This document shows positions 7,675-16,558 of a DNA stretch of 64,000 nt, one piece after another. This DNA comes from Ancylobacter novellus DSM 506 (GTDB lineage Bacteria > Pseudomonadota > Alphaproteobacteria > Rhizobiales > Xanthobacteraceae), in the NCBI RefSeq assembly GCF_000092925.1, contig NC_014217.1:4526001-4590000 (forward strand). The letters are read 5' to 3'. The stretch's first letter is position 1. Each line of letters opens with the position of its first letter. The translations under genes were made by a program, and so were the position numbers. The notes below the pieces were generated by a model, which ran no database searches, was not told the origin of the DNA, and worked only from the letters and a program-made list of their open reading frames with translations.

Positions 7675-9188
7675 ATTCGCTGCCAAGGCTCTCGGTGCCA
7701 AGGCTTTCGGCTGCGTCGCTGGGGCGACTCGCGCCAGGCATCGCGTCGCCGGCCTATGATCGCGCCGGCCAGAGTGTCGGCATCGTTCACCTGGGTATCG
7801 GGGCCTTTCACCGGGCGCATCAGGCCGTCTTCGTCGACGACCGCATGGCGGCCGGCGAGCGCGACTGGGCGATCCTTGGCGCGAGCCTGCGCTCGCCCGA
7901 GACGCGTGACGCGCTGGCGCCACAGGACGGCCTCTACACGCTGGTCGAGCGCGACGAGGAGGGCGAGCGCGCGCGGATCGTCGGCTCGGTGTCCCGCCTT
8001 CTGGTCGCACCGGAAGCGCCCGCGGCCCTGCTTGAGGCGATGAGCGCCCCGCAGGTGCGAATCGTGTCGCTGACGGTGACGGAGAAGGGCTATTGCCATG
8101 ATCCTGCGACCGGCGAATTGCGCGAGGACCATCCCGACATCCTCCACGATCTCGCAACGCCCGACCAGCCACGCAGCGCGCCGGGTTTCCTGGTCGAGGC
8201 GCTGGCACGCCGCCGCGCGGCTGGCATCGCCCCCTTCACCGTGCTGTGCTGCGACAATCTCCCGGCCAATGGCAGGCTCGTCCGGCGCGTCGCCAGCCGT
8301 CTTGCCGATCTTCGCGACGCCGGTCTCGGCCACTTTGTGGAGAACGAGGTGGCGTTCCCCTGCACGATGGTCGACCGCATCGTCCCGGCGACGACGCAGG
8401 CCGACCGCGAAGCCGTGGATGCACGGCTTGGACTGACCGATACGTGGCCGGTGGTGACGGAGCCTTTCCGGCAGTGGGTCATAGAGGACGACTTCACTGG
8501 CGGCCGTCCGCGCTTCGAGGAGACAGGCGCCGAGCTCGTCGCCGATGCGGCGCCCTATGAGACGATGAAGCTGCGCCTGCTGAACGGCTCGCACTCTTCG
8601 CTGGCCTATCTCGGCTATCTCGCCGGTCACGATACGGTGGCGGAGGCGATCGCGGCACCGGGCTTCAAGACCTTCATCCGCGGCCTGATGGACCGCGAAG
8701 TGACCCCGACACTCCGTGTGCCGGTCCAGACCGATCTTGCCGCCTACAAGGCAGCGCTGCTCCGTCGCTTCGCCAATCCCGCGCTGCATCATCGGACATG
8801 GCAGATCGCGATGGACGGCTCGCAGAAGATACCCCAGCGGCTGCTGGCGACCATCCGCGCCCGCCTCGCCGACGGCGCGCCCATCGCGCGCCTCGCTCTG
8901 GCGCTCGCCGCCTGGATGCGCTTCGTGAGCGGGATCGACGAGCAGGGGCGGGCCATCGATGTGCGCGACCCACTCGCCGCGCGCCTGCGCGCCCTCGCCG
9001 ATGCGGCGGGGCCGTCGCCGGATGCGCTGGTTCCCAGCCTGCTCGGCACGCGCGAGATCTTCGATACCGATCTCGCGGCTGATCCACGCCTTGTCGGCGC
9101 CGTCCGTGAGGCGCTGTCGACCCTCTACCGCGTCGGCGCCGGACGCGCCGTCGCGGAATTCGAATTCAAGCCGGAGGCAGGACGATGA
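7671..9188 (+). CDS. uxuB: Mannitol dehydrogenase family: fructuronate/tagaturonate reductase type
   Basis: A 505-residue polyol-specific long-chain dehydrogenase. Visible signatures are IVHLGIGAFHRAHQAVFVDD (nucleotide-binding start), TVTEKGYC, CCDNLPANG, LNGSHSSLAYLGYLAG and the catalytic-lysine segment SQKIPQRLL. The setting between GntR and uxuA points to D-fructuronate reductase (D-mannonate oxidoreductase). With an altronate-type dehydratase also present, tagaturonate could be an alternative substrate. Coupled by ATGA overlaps to both neighbours. Confidence 0.85.
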   Translation: MNSLPRLSVPRLSAASLGRLAPGIASPAYDRAGQSVGIVHLGIGAFHRAHQAVFVDDRMAAGERDWAILGASLRSPETRDALAPQDGLYTLVERDEEGERARIVGSVSRLLVAPEAPAALLEAMSAPQVRIVSLTVTEKGYCHDPATGELREDHPDILHDLATPDQPRSAPGFLVEALARRRAAGIAPFTVLCCDNLPANGRLVRRVASRLADLRDAGLGHFVENEVAFPCTMVDRIVPATTQADREAVDARLGLTDTWPVVTEPFRQWVIEDDFTGGRPRFEETGAELVADAAPYETMKLRLLNGSHSSLAYLGYLAGHDTVAEAIAAPGFKTFIRGLMDREVTPTLRVPVQTDLAAYKAALLRRFANPALHHRTWQIAMDGSQKIPQRLLATIRARLADGAPIARLALALAAWMRFVSGIDEQGRAIDVRDPLAARLRALADAAGPSPDALVPSLLGTREIFDTDLAADPRLVGAVREALSTLYRVGAGRAVAEFEFKPEAGR

Positions 9189-10399
9189 GACAGGGCTGGC
9201 GCTGGTTTGGTCCGAGCGATCCCGTGACGCTCGACCATGCCCGGCAGGCGGGAGCGACCGACATCGTCTCCGCGCTCCATCACGTGCCGCCGGGAGTCGC
9301 CTGGACCCGCGGACAGGTCGAGGAGCGGCGCGCCATCATCGAGGACGCCCCCGGCGACCGCACGAAGCTGCGCTGGTCCGTCGTCGAGAGCATCCCCGTC
9401 GCGGACGAGATCAAGCGTGAGGGACGGGCCGCACGCGTCGCCATCGAGGCCTGGATCGCCAGCCTCGAGGCCGTGGCCGCGGTCGGGCCCCGGATCGTCT
9501 GTTACAATTTCATGCCTGTGCTCGACTGGACGCGCACCGACCTCGATTGGCCGCTGCCGACCGGCGCCACGGCGCTGCGCTTCGACCAGAAGCGCTTCGC
9601 GGCCTTCGATCTTCATGTCCTCAAGCGTCCCGGCGCCGAGGCCGACTACAGCGCGGAGCAGCGGGCCGAGGCGCGCAGAACCGCGGACGGGTTCGGCGAG
9701 GAGGACGTGGCGAGCCTTATCCGCACCGTGCTGGCGGGCCTTCCCGGCGGGACGACCAAGGGGCTCAGCATCGACGAGTTTCGCGACTATCTCGCCGCCT
9801 ATGCCGGCACCGATGCCGCGCGCCTGCGCAACAACCTGATCGCCTTCCTCGACATCGTCGCGCCGATCGCGCAGTCGCTCGGGGTCCGCTTGACGATCCA
9901 CCCGGACGATCCGCCGCGCCCGATCTTCGGCCTCCCGCGCGTCGCCTCGACGGCCGAGGATTTCGAAGCGCTGTTCACCGCTGTGCCGTCACCGGCAAAC
10001 GGACTGTGCTTCTGTACAGGCAGCCTCGGCGTGCGCCCGGATAATGATCTGGCGGCCATCGCCGCCCGCTTCGCCGACCGGATCTATTTCACCCATCTGC
10101 GGGCGACGCGGCGCGACGACGATCAGCTCGGCTTCCAGGAAGCCGACCATCTCGACGGCGATGTGGACATGCCCGCCGTGCTCGCCATGCTGATGGCCGA
10201 GAACCGCAAGCGGCCGGAGGATCGGAAGATCGTGCTGCGGCCTGATCACGGCCATCGTATGCTGGTCGATCTCGAATCCGACAAGGTGGTCAACCCCGGC
10301 TACACCGCTGCCGGGCGCCTGAAGGGCCTCGGCGAGTTGCGCGGCATCATGCGCGTGCTCGACCGCCTGCCCGACGAGATGCTCGCCAGCTTCCGCTGA
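9185..10399 (+). CDS. uxuA: Mannonate dehydratase
   Basis: A 404-residue enzyme, close to the usual length of about 395. Motifs seen are WRWFGPSDPVTL at the start, VCYNFMPVLDWTRTDL, LTIHPDDPPRPIFGLPR, FCTGSLGVRPDNDL, the metal-site FTHLRATRRDD and LRPDHGHRML. UxuA dehydrates D-mannonate to 2-keto-3-deoxygluconate using Mn2+ or Fe2+. It overlaps the reductase by ATGA and ends the operon 18 bases before a strong terminator, so the plus-strand unit is GntR-reductase-uxuA. Confidence 0.95.
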   Translation: MRQGWRWFGPSDPVTLDHARQAGATDIVSALHHVPPGVAWTRGQVEERRAIIEDAPGDRTKLRWSVVESIPVADEIKREGRAARVAIEAWIASLEAVAAVGPRIVCYNFMPVLDWTRTDLDWPLPTGATALRFDQKRFAAFDLHVLKRPGAEADYSAEQRAEARRTADGFGEEDVASLIRTVLAGLPGGTTKGLSIDEFRDYLAAYAGTDAARLRNNLIAFLDIVAPIAQSLGVRLTIHPDDPPRPIFGLPRVASTAEDFEALFTAVPSPANGLCFCTGSLGVRPDNDLAAIAARFADRIYFTHLRATRRDDDQLGFQEADHLDGDVDMPAVLAMLMAENRKRPEDRKIVLRPDHGHRMLVDLESDKVVNPGYTAAGRLKGLGELRGIMRVLDRLPDEMLASFR

Positions 10400-10417
10400 G
10401 CGTTTCCCGCTTCAAAG

Positions 10418-10453
10418 AAAAGGCCCCGCTCCAGTCCGGAACGGGGCCTTTTT
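10418..10453. terminator. Rho-independent terminator, probably bidirectional
   Basis: An 11-bp perfect stem (AAAAGGCCCCG at 10418-10428 with CGGGGCCTTTT at 10442-10452) and a 13-base loop, with T runs on both strands. It sits between the convergent uxuA and ABC-permease genes and can serve both. Confidence 0.9.
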
Positions 10454-10470
10454 CGTTGCCCGTGGAGCCG

Positions 10471-11301
10471 TCAGGCGGGTGCCTTCTTCACCCGGGCCAC
10501 GATCTGCGTCGGGTTGACGAAGCGCAGAGCGACGATGAGCCAGATCAGCGTGCTCAGCATGTAGATCACCGCCATAGCGTCGATCGACTGGCCGGCACGC
10601 ACGCCCGCCGCGAAGACGGAATAGTAGAGCGACACGACGAGGGTCTGGCTGGTCGGACCGGCGGTCAGGAAGGTCAGCTCGAACATCGACACCGTGCGCA
10701 CCATGGCGAGCAGCGTCGCCGCCAGGATGCCGGGCACCAGCAGCGGCACCAGCACGTGGATGAACAGGCGCCTGGTGCCGGCGCCGAACACCCGCGCGGC
10801 CGCCTCCACCCGGGGATCGATCTGCTCGATGAACGGGATCATCAGGATCACCGTGAACGGCACCGTCGGTACGAGATTGGCGATGATGACGCCCCACATC
10901 GTGCCGGCGAGCCCGACCTTGTAGAGCACCGTCGCCAGCGGCACGCCGAAGGTGATCGGCGGCACGAGCAGCGGGAGCAGGAACAGCAGCATCACCAGCG
11001 GCTTGCCGGGAAAGTTGCGCCGGGCCAGCGCGTAAGCCGCCGGGACGCCAATCAGCGCCGAGATGAGCACCACAGCCCCAGCGATCTGGAAAGTGACGAG
11101 CAGCACGTCGCCGAGCTGGAACTCCTTCCACGCCGCGGCGTACCAGCGGAAGGTGAAGGCGGCCGGCAGCCACGAATTGAGCCATCGCGTGCCGAAGGAG
11201 TTGACGACGACCGTCGATATCATCGCGATCACATTGACCACGAAGAAGACGACGAAGGCCCAGATAAGGGTCCGCCAGAGGCGTTCCAGCGCGCTTTCCA
11301 T
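10471..11301 (-). CDS. ABC transporter permease (second inner-membrane subunit)
   Basis: A 276-residue permease with about six membrane segments and the BPD-type EAA loop EAAARVFGAGTRRLFIHVLVPL. The start ATG at 11301 lies 8 bases after the stop of the first permease. A longer open frame that runs upstream through the first permease in another register is not real. It is the last gene of the LacI-NagB-ABC operon. The permease type belongs to the polyamine/iron-like group, although the neighbour NagB suggests an amino-sugar cargo. Confidence 0.88.
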   Translation of the reverse strand: MESALERLWRTLIWAFVVFFVVNVIAMISTVVVNSFGTRWLNSWLPAAFTFRWYAAAWKEFQLGDVLLVTFQIAGAVVLISALIGVPAAYALARRNFPGKPLVMLLFLLPLLVPPITFGVPLATVLYKVGLAGTMWGVIIANLVPTVPFTVILMIPFIEQIDPRVEAAARVFGAGTRRLFIHVLVPLLVPGILAATLLAMVRTVSMFELTFLTAGPTSQTLVVSLYYSVFAAGVRAGQSIDAMAVIYMLSTLIWLIVALRFVNPTQIVARVKKAPA

Positions 11302-11309
11302 GGCCGTGC

Positions 11310-12191
11310 TCAGCCCTTTCCGCCGCCCGCGGGGCCCTTGTAGAACAGGCCGCGCAGCGTCAGCACCAATCCGACGAAGCCGAACTGCACCACGGCCATT
11401 ATCATCGCGATGGCCGAGGCGTAGGAGTAATCGTATTGCTCGAAGGCCGCTTGCGCCGCCGCGAAGGAGATGACGCGGGTCTCGCCGGCCGGCGCGCCCA
11501 GCATCACCGCCGAGGGAAACACCGAGAAGGCGTCGACGAAGGCGAGGCAGAACGTCACCGCCAGGCCGGGCACGATTAGCGGCAGTACGATGTGACGGAA
11601 GCGCTGTCGCGCGCGAGCCCCGAGGGTCGCGGCCGCCTGCTCCAGCGCCGGATCGATGCCCGAGATCATCGACAGGGTGAGCAGGAAGGTGAAGGGGAAG
11701 CCCGTGATCACCAGCGAGATGAACACGCCCCAGTAATTGTGTACGAGGCGAATCGGCCGCTCGATCAGGCCGAACAAGATCAGCGTGCGGTTCAGCCAGC
11801 CCTGTGGGCCGAGATAGTTCAGCAGCCCCTCGGCGACGAGCACCGTGCCGAGGGTGATCGGCAGCACTAGAATGGTCGTCAGCAGACGCTGATGCTTCAT
11901 GTGCCGCACCTGCATCGCGATCGGCACCGACAGCGCGATGTTGAGCAGCGTCACCGGCAGGGCGAGGCGAAGCGTCAGCCAGATCGTCCCGTACATGTAC
12001 GGGTCGGAGAAGAAGCGGGTGTAGTTGCCGAGAAGGCCGCCTTCCTTCGGCGCGAAGGACAGCAGCAGCCCGTAGAGGAACGGGTAGACGAACAGCAGCA
12101 CCACGAAGAGCGCGGCGGGCAGGACGAGGAGCGTCACCCCGTCTATGCCGCGGTCTGCGAGCGTGGGCCGTCGTGCGGGAGGGGCCGTCAT
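11310..12191 (-). CDS. ABC transporter permease (first inner-membrane subunit)
   Basis: A 293-residue protein with a membrane segment soon after the N-terminus (VTLLVLPAALFVVLLFVYPF) and further hydrophobic segments. It carries the coupling loop EQAAATLGARARQRFRHIVLPL that contacts the ATPase. It overlaps the ATPase stop by four bases and precedes permease 2, the standard order for PotBC-like pairs. It forms the translocation channel with the second permease. Confidence 0.9.
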   Translation of the reverse strand: MTAPPARRPTLADRGIDGVTLLVLPAALFVVLLFVYPFLYGLLLSFAPKEGGLLGNYTRFFSDPYMYGTIWLTLRLALPVTLLNIALSVPIAMQVRHMKHQRLLTTILVLPITLGTVLVAEGLLNYLGPQGWLNRTLILFGLIERPIRLVHNYWGVFISLVITGFPFTFLLTLSMISGIDPALEQAAATLGARARQRFRHIVLPLIVPGLAVTFCLAFVDAFSVFPSAVMLGAPAGETRVISFAAAQAAFEQYDYSYASAIAMIMAVVQFGFVGLVLTLRGLFYKGPAGGGKG

Positions 12192-13258
12192 CCTTCGTTC
12201 CCCGCGGCATAGACCAGCGTCCGATCTGCGGGTGCGCCGAGCCGCACCGCCTCGCCGACCGCCAGCGGCTCGTCGGTGCGGAAGTAGAGTTCCTGGCCGG
12301 CCGGGCCGGTCGCCGTGCCGTAATAGGCCTCGCCGCGATATTCGAGACCGGTCACCTCGGCATTGATGGGACCATCAGGTATTGGGACGAGATCGGCGGG
12401 GCGGATGGAGACGATGATCCGGTCGCCGGCGACGTCGACCGCCTGGCCGCGAAGCGGTGCCGTGAAGCCGCAATCGACCTCGATCCCGCGGCCTTCGCGC
12501 CGCACCACGTTGCCGCGCAGGGCGTTGCGGAAGCCCATGAACTCCGCGACGTCCGCGTGCAGCGGCTGGCGATAGAGTTCCTGCGGCGTGCCGATCTGCC
12601 GGACCTCGCCGTCGCGCAGCACGACGATGCGGTCGGCCAGCGACAACGCCTCGTCCTGGTCATGGGTGACGTAGATGGTGGCCGAGCCCAGCAGGCGATG
12701 GATGCGGCGGATTTCCGCGCGCATCTCCAGCCTCAGCTTGGCGTCGAGATTGGACAAAGGCTCGTCCATCAGCACGAGCGGCGGCTCGATGGCGATGGCG
12801 CGGGCGATGGCGACGCGCTGCTGCTGGCCGCCGGAGAGCTGGCCGGGCAGTTTCGCCGCCTGCGAGCCCAGACGAACCACGCCGAGGGCCTCGTCGACCC
12901 GGCGCGCAATCTCGCTCTTGGAGACGCCGTGCATCTGCAGGCCGAAACCGACATTGCGGCGCACATCCATGTGCGGGAACAGGGCGTAGTTCTGGAACAC
13001 CATGCCGAAGCCACGCTCTTCCGGCTTCAACGTGTCGATGCGCCTGTCGTCGAGCCAGATCGACCCGTCGCTGAGCGACAGCAGCCCGGCCAGGCAGTTG
13101 AGCGCGGTCGACTTGCCGCAACCGGAAGGACCAAGCAGGGCGATGAACTCGCCGCGCTGCACGGTCAAGCTGATTTCCTTCAGCGCGTTGTGCGCTCCGA
13201 AATTCCGGCTCATGCGGTCGAGCCGCAGCTCACGAAAGCCGGCGGAAGCTATCGCCAT
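12188..13258 (-). CDS. ABC transporter ATP-binding protein
   Basis: A 356-residue ATPase with Walker [10 protein letters not shown], signature LSGGQQQRVAIARA, Walker [13 protein letters not shown] and switch YVTHDQDEALSLADR, followed by a C-terminal TOBE-like domain (about residues 240-356) as in PotA/UgpC/FbpC proteins. I chose ATG 13258, preceded by CAGGA, over the longer open frame to 13378. It energises the two permeases downstream. Confidence 0.9.
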   Translation of the reverse strand: MAIASAGFRELRLDRMSRNFGAHNALKEISLTVQRGEFIALLGPSGCGKSTALNCLAGLLSLSDGSIWLDDRRIDTLKPEERGFGMVFQNYALFPHMDVRRNVGFGLQMHGVSKSEIARRVDEALGVVRLGSQAAKLPGQLSGGQQQRVAIARAIAIEPPLVLMDEPLSNLDAKLRLEMRAEIRRIHRLLGSATIYVTHDQDEALSLADRIVVLRDGEVRQIGTPQELYRQPLHADVAEFMGFRNALRGNVVRREGRGIEVDCGFTAPLRGQAVDVAGDRIIVSIRPADLVPIPDGPINAEVTGLEYRGEAYYGTATGPAGQELYFRTDEPLAVGEAVRLGAPADRTLVYAAGNEG

Positions 13259-13338
13259 CGCGCGTAAATCCTGCTGGTGCAAAGGAACGGTCGAAAGAGT
13301 TCCGGCGGGCCGCCTCTCGACGGCCCGCCGGAAACGCC

Positions 13339-14502
13339 TCACTTCTTCATCTTGGCCGCGCCGATCTCGCGGTCCCACTTGTCGAACATCGCGACGAGGG
13401 GCTTGGCATCGAGCGGGGCTTCGGTCGGGTTGTCGGCGATCAGGCTCGCATATTCGGGACGGCCGAACTTGGCGATGGTCTCCTGGCTGTCCTTCGGCGC
13501 CATGTCGAGCGTCACGCCCTTGATGGCCGGGCCGGGATACATGTAGCCGTGGTCATACATGTAGGCCTGCTGGGCGGGCTTGAGCAGGTAGGCCATAAGC
13601 TCGAGCACGACCTTGAGCTTGGCTTCGGAAACACCCTTCGGCACCGCCATGTAGTTGGCGTCGCCCACCCAGGTGAAGTTCTTGAAGGCACCGATCTTGT
13701 ACTCCTCCGGGACGATGCCAAGGTAGCGGGGATTGATGTCCCAGCCGGTGGTGGTGGCGATGATGTCGCGCGTGCCGTTAGCCAGCTCCTTCATGGAGGC
13801 CGTGGTGCCGGCCGTGTAGTACTCGATGCAGCTGTCGAGCTCCTTCAGATAGGCCCAGGTCTTGTCCCAACCGTTGATCGGATCTTTCGGATCCTTGTCG
13901 CCGAGCAGGTAAGGCAGGCCCATCACGAAGGTGCGGCCGGGGCCGGAGTTGGCGGGGCGGGCATACATGAACTTGCCCGGATTGGCCTTGCAGTAGGCCA
14001 TAAGCGCCTCGGGGGTGTTCGGCACGTCCTTCACGCGATCGGGCGCGTATTCGAGCAGCGGGCCGGACGGATACCAGTCGATGACGAAGGCCTGGCCGCG
14101 CGCCATCTCCTGCATCAGATAGGCGCCGGGGATGTAGAGTTCCTTCAGGTTAGGGAACTTGTCGGCGTATTTCGGCAGGATCTCCATCCAGAGGCCCTGC
14201 TCCATGCCGGCGGCAAGCGCGTCATTGCCGGTCAGCACGAAGTCGATGTCGACCCGCCCGGCATCCTGCTGCGCCTTGAGCTTGCCGGCGAGCTCGGGAG
14301 CGGTCGCCTGGGTGAAGACGAACTTCGAGACGAGGTCGGGGTGCTCGGCCTGGAACTTCTCCAGCGCCGGCCCACTAACCTCAAGGTCGCCGGCGACGTC
14401 GATGACATTGATCACGACCGGTTCGGCCATGGCGCCGAAGGTCGTCGAGACGAGCACGGCGCCCGCCGCCAACAGGCTGGATTTCCAGCTCATGCAAGAC
14501 AT
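13339..14502 (-). CDS. ABC transporter substrate-binding protein
   Basis: A 387-residue periplasmic protein. The signal peptide is about residues 1-27 (WKSSLLAAGAVLVSTTFGAMA, cleaved before EPVV). The mature part looks like the PotD/FbpA-type cluster (DIDFVLTGNDALAAGMEQG, GRTFVMGLPYLLG). Start 14502 has GGAGAG eight bases upstream. It stands between nagB and the ATPase, so an amino sugar or a conjugate is a reasonable cargo. That is unusual because GlcNAc importers normally use carbohydrate-type (CUT1) binding proteins. Confidence 0.87.
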   Translation of the reverse strand: MSCMSWKSSLLAAGAVLVSTTFGAMAEPVVINVIDVAGDLEVSGPALEKFQAEHPDLVSKFVFTQATAPELAGKLKAQQDAGRVDIDFVLTGNDALAAGMEQGLWMEILPKYADKFPNLKELYIPGAYLMQEMARGQAFVIDWYPSGPLLEYAPDRVKDVPNTPEALMAYCKANPGKFMYARPANSGPGRTFVMGLPYLLGDKDPKDPINGWDKTWAYLKELDSCIEYYTAGTTASMKELANGTRDIIATTTGWDINPRYLGIVPEEYKIGAFKNFTWVGDANYMAVPKGVSEAKLKVVLELMAYLLKPAQQAYMYDHGYMYPGPAIKGVTLDMAPKDSQETIAKFGRPEYASLIADNPTEAPLDAKPLVAMFDKWDREIGAAKMKK

Positions 14503-14554
14503 TCGTTCTCTCCACTCTGGCTGTTGTTGGTGATCGGCACTGAGGCAGGAAGGT

Positions 14555-15319
14555 TCACGCGTTCGCAGGCGCCGGCTTCTTGGCGAGCTGGCTTGCCGCG
14601 GCGCGGTCGAGGAAAAGGTGGCAAGAGGGGTGCTGCTGGAGGATCGAAGCCGGCCACATATTGGTGACGGGCCCCTCCAGCACGTGGCGGACGGCCTCGG
14701 CCTTGCGCTCGTCCGGCACGGTGAGCACGACAACGGCGCTCGACATGATCCGCCGGACGGTCATCGAGATGGCTTCGGTCGGCACATCGTCGAAGGTCGG
14801 GAACCAGCCTTCGCCGAACTGCTGGCGACGGCAGCGCTCTTCGAGCTCGACCACCTTGTAGGCGGCGGCGGTCTCGAAATCGGCCGGCGGATCGTTGAAG
14901 GCGAGATGGCCGTTCTCGCCGATCCCCGCGAACATCACGTCGATAGGATGCGCGTCGAGCAGCGCGTTCATGCGGGCCAGTTCGGCATCCAGATCCGGCG
15001 CATCGCCGACGACGAAGTGGAAGGCACCGAGCGTCGGCAGCTTACCGGTGAAGCGCTCCTTCAGGTATTTGCGGAAGCTCGCCGGATGCGTCTCGGGCAT
15101 GCCGATATATTCGTCGAGGTGGAAGGCGGTGACCTTGGACCAGTCGATTCCCGGCGCAGCGACCAGCGCTTCCAGCATCTCGAACTGGCTGGCGCCCGTC
15201 GCGATAACGACATTGGCCTTGCCCTTTGCGGCGATGGCGCTGCGGATGGCGGTCGCGCCGAAATCGGCAGCCGCCTTGCCGTTCGCCGTTTTGGTCTCGT
15301 AGAGGTGGATGTCGATCAT
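14555..15319 (-). CDS. nagB: Glucosamine-6-phosphate deaminase
   Basis: A 254-residue protein with the NagB core: [13 protein letters not shown] (sugar-phosphate loop), [31 protein letters not shown] with the active-site histidine, and a C-terminal [20 protein letters not shown]. It converts glucosamine-6-phosphate to fructose-6-phosphate and ammonia. No nagA is visible in the window. It starts 3 bases after the LacI stop and precedes the transporter genes. The SIS-like deaminase fold could also act on another amino-sugar phosphate, so the substrate is likely rather than proven. Confidence 0.85.
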   Translation of the reverse strand: MIDIHLYETKTANGKAAADFGATAIRSAIAAKGKANVVIATGASQFEMLEALVAAPGIDWSKVTAFHLDEYIGMPETHPASFRKYLKERFTGKLPTLGAFHFVVGDAPDLDAELARMNALLDAHPIDVMFAGIGENGHLAFNDPPADFETAAAYKVVELEERCRRQQFGEGWFPTFDDVPTEAISMTVRRIMSSAVVVLTVPDERKAEAVRHVLEGPVTNMWPASILQQHPSCHLFLDRAAASQLAKKPAPANA

Positions 15320-15321
15320 GT

Positions 15322-16401
15322 TCACTTCCTGCTGGACGGATCGGGTTCGGTCGGCGCCGCCTTCCGGCCGCGGGCCTTGCCGCCGAGTGCCGGCGCAAGG
15401 GCGGGTGCAGGCCCGGTCGAGCCGCGGATGATGAGTTCGCCCTTGATGATGTGGCTCTCGATCGGCGGGGTCGGATTGGCAAAACCGTTGAGCAGCAGAT
15501 CGACGGCATTGGCGCCCGCAAGCGCACAATGGGCGTTCACGCTGGTCAGCGGCGGATAGGTGGTGGAGGCGATGACGTCGTCGCAGCCGACCACGCTGAA
15601 GTCACGCGGTATGGACAGACCGCGCTCGGCAAGGCCGGCCATGATTCCTTGAGCCACCACGTCGTCGACGGCGAGCGCCGCGGTGGCGCCGCTTTCCAGC
15701 AGACGCGCCACGCAGGAGCGTCCTGCCTCGTGGCTCGGGCGGCCCGCTGCTATCTCGACGACGCGCAGCCCGTGGGCGGCACCGGCGGTGGCGACGGCGC
15801 ATGCCCGTTGCTGGCTCGACCAGGACGAGACCGGCGCGCCGACATAGGCGATCGTGCGGTGTCCGAGCTCTGCCACCAGGCCGACGGCGGCTTCGAAACC
15901 GCTGGCGGTGTCGACCAGCACGCGGCCAATGCCATCGAGATCGCGATTGATCACCACGACGGGCCGGCGGGCGGCATGCTTGCGGATGACCTGTTCGTCA
16001 AGACGGGGAGAGGCGAGCACGAAGCCGTCGACCTGGGCCGCGAGCTTGCCGAGCAGGACTTCCTCGAGATGCGCGGTCTCGTCCGAGTCGCCGAGGAAAG
16101 TGGCATAGCCGCGCTTGTAGGCCTGCGCCTGCGCACCACGCATGAGCGTGGAGAAGAAGGGATTTGCCACGTCCGGAAGGATCAGAGCGATGTTGCCTGC
16201 GCGTCCCGTCGAAAGCGCCCGCGCCACCTGATTGGGCACGTAGCCGAGACGTTGTGCCGTTCCGAGGACCTTCTGCACCGTCGTGGGCGTCAGCAACTCG
16301 GGTTGCGAGAAAGCCCGCGACACCGTGGCCTGAGACACGCCTGCTTCACGCGCGACGAGGCGGATGGTGGGAGCGGACGTGTGTGACGGTGGCTTGGCCA
16401 A
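15322..16401 (-). CDS. LacI-family transcriptional regulator
   Basis: A 359-residue repressor. The helix-turn-helix at residues 12-60 ([21 protein letters not shown], then [16 protein letters not shown] with the hinge helix) is followed by a periplasmic-binding-like effector domain ([48 protein letters not shown]). It is the first gene of the nagB/ABC operon. Two perfect operators lie immediately upstream of its start, so autoregulation and control of the whole operon are strongly suggested. The effector is probably an amino-sugar phosphate. Confidence 0.92.
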   Translation of the reverse strand: MAKPPSHTSAPTIRLVAREAGVSQATVSRAFSQPELLTPTTVQKVLGTAQRLGYVPNQVARALSTGRAGNIALILPDVANPFFSTLMRGAQAQAYKRGYATFLGDSDETAHLEEVLLGKLAAQVDGFVLASPRLDEQVIRKHAARRPVVVINRDLDGIGRVLVDTASGFEAAVGLVAELGHRTIAYVGAPVSSWSSQQRACAVATAGAAHGLRVVEIAAGRPSHEAGRSCVARLLESGATAALAVDDVVAQGIMAGLAERGLSIPRDFSVVGCDDVIASTTYPPLTSVNAHCALAGANAVDLLLNGFANPTPPIESHIIKGELIIRGSTGPAPALAPALGGKARGRKAAPTEPDPSSRK

Positions 16402-16413
16402 AGTTTCGCACCA

Positions 16414-16429
16414 ATGAAACCGGTTTCAT
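16414..16429. promoter_or_regulatory. LacI-type operator O1
   Basis: ATGAAACCGGTTTCAT, a perfect 16-bp palindrome with the central CG typical of LacI-family operators. It lies 13 bases upstream of the LacI start codon on the minus strand. Confidence 0.85.
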
Positions 16430-16436
16430 GATGAGA

Positions 16437-16452
16437 ATGAAACCGGTTTCAT
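16437..16452. promoter_or_regulatory. LacI-type operator O2
   Basis: A second, identical copy of ATGAAACCGGTTTCAT. The two centres are 23 bp apart, roughly two helical turns. The site sits between the LacI operon and the divergent binding-protein gene at 16559, which could also be affected. Confidence 0.85.
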
Positions 16453-16558
16453 TTCGTGTCAATGTCGTTGTCAGCCTGTTTGCCATGCAAGGTCCAAGCT
16501 GCTTTGGTCCTAGCGCCACGAGCACACCCTCGTGCTTGTGGGCTGACGGAGTGGATGC

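Noticed and set aside
10471..12210. Single 579-codon minus-strand frame spanning both ABC permeases
   Set aside because: Only its C-terminal 276 residues (from ATG 11301) look like a permease. The upstream part reads the other permease gene in the wrong frame.
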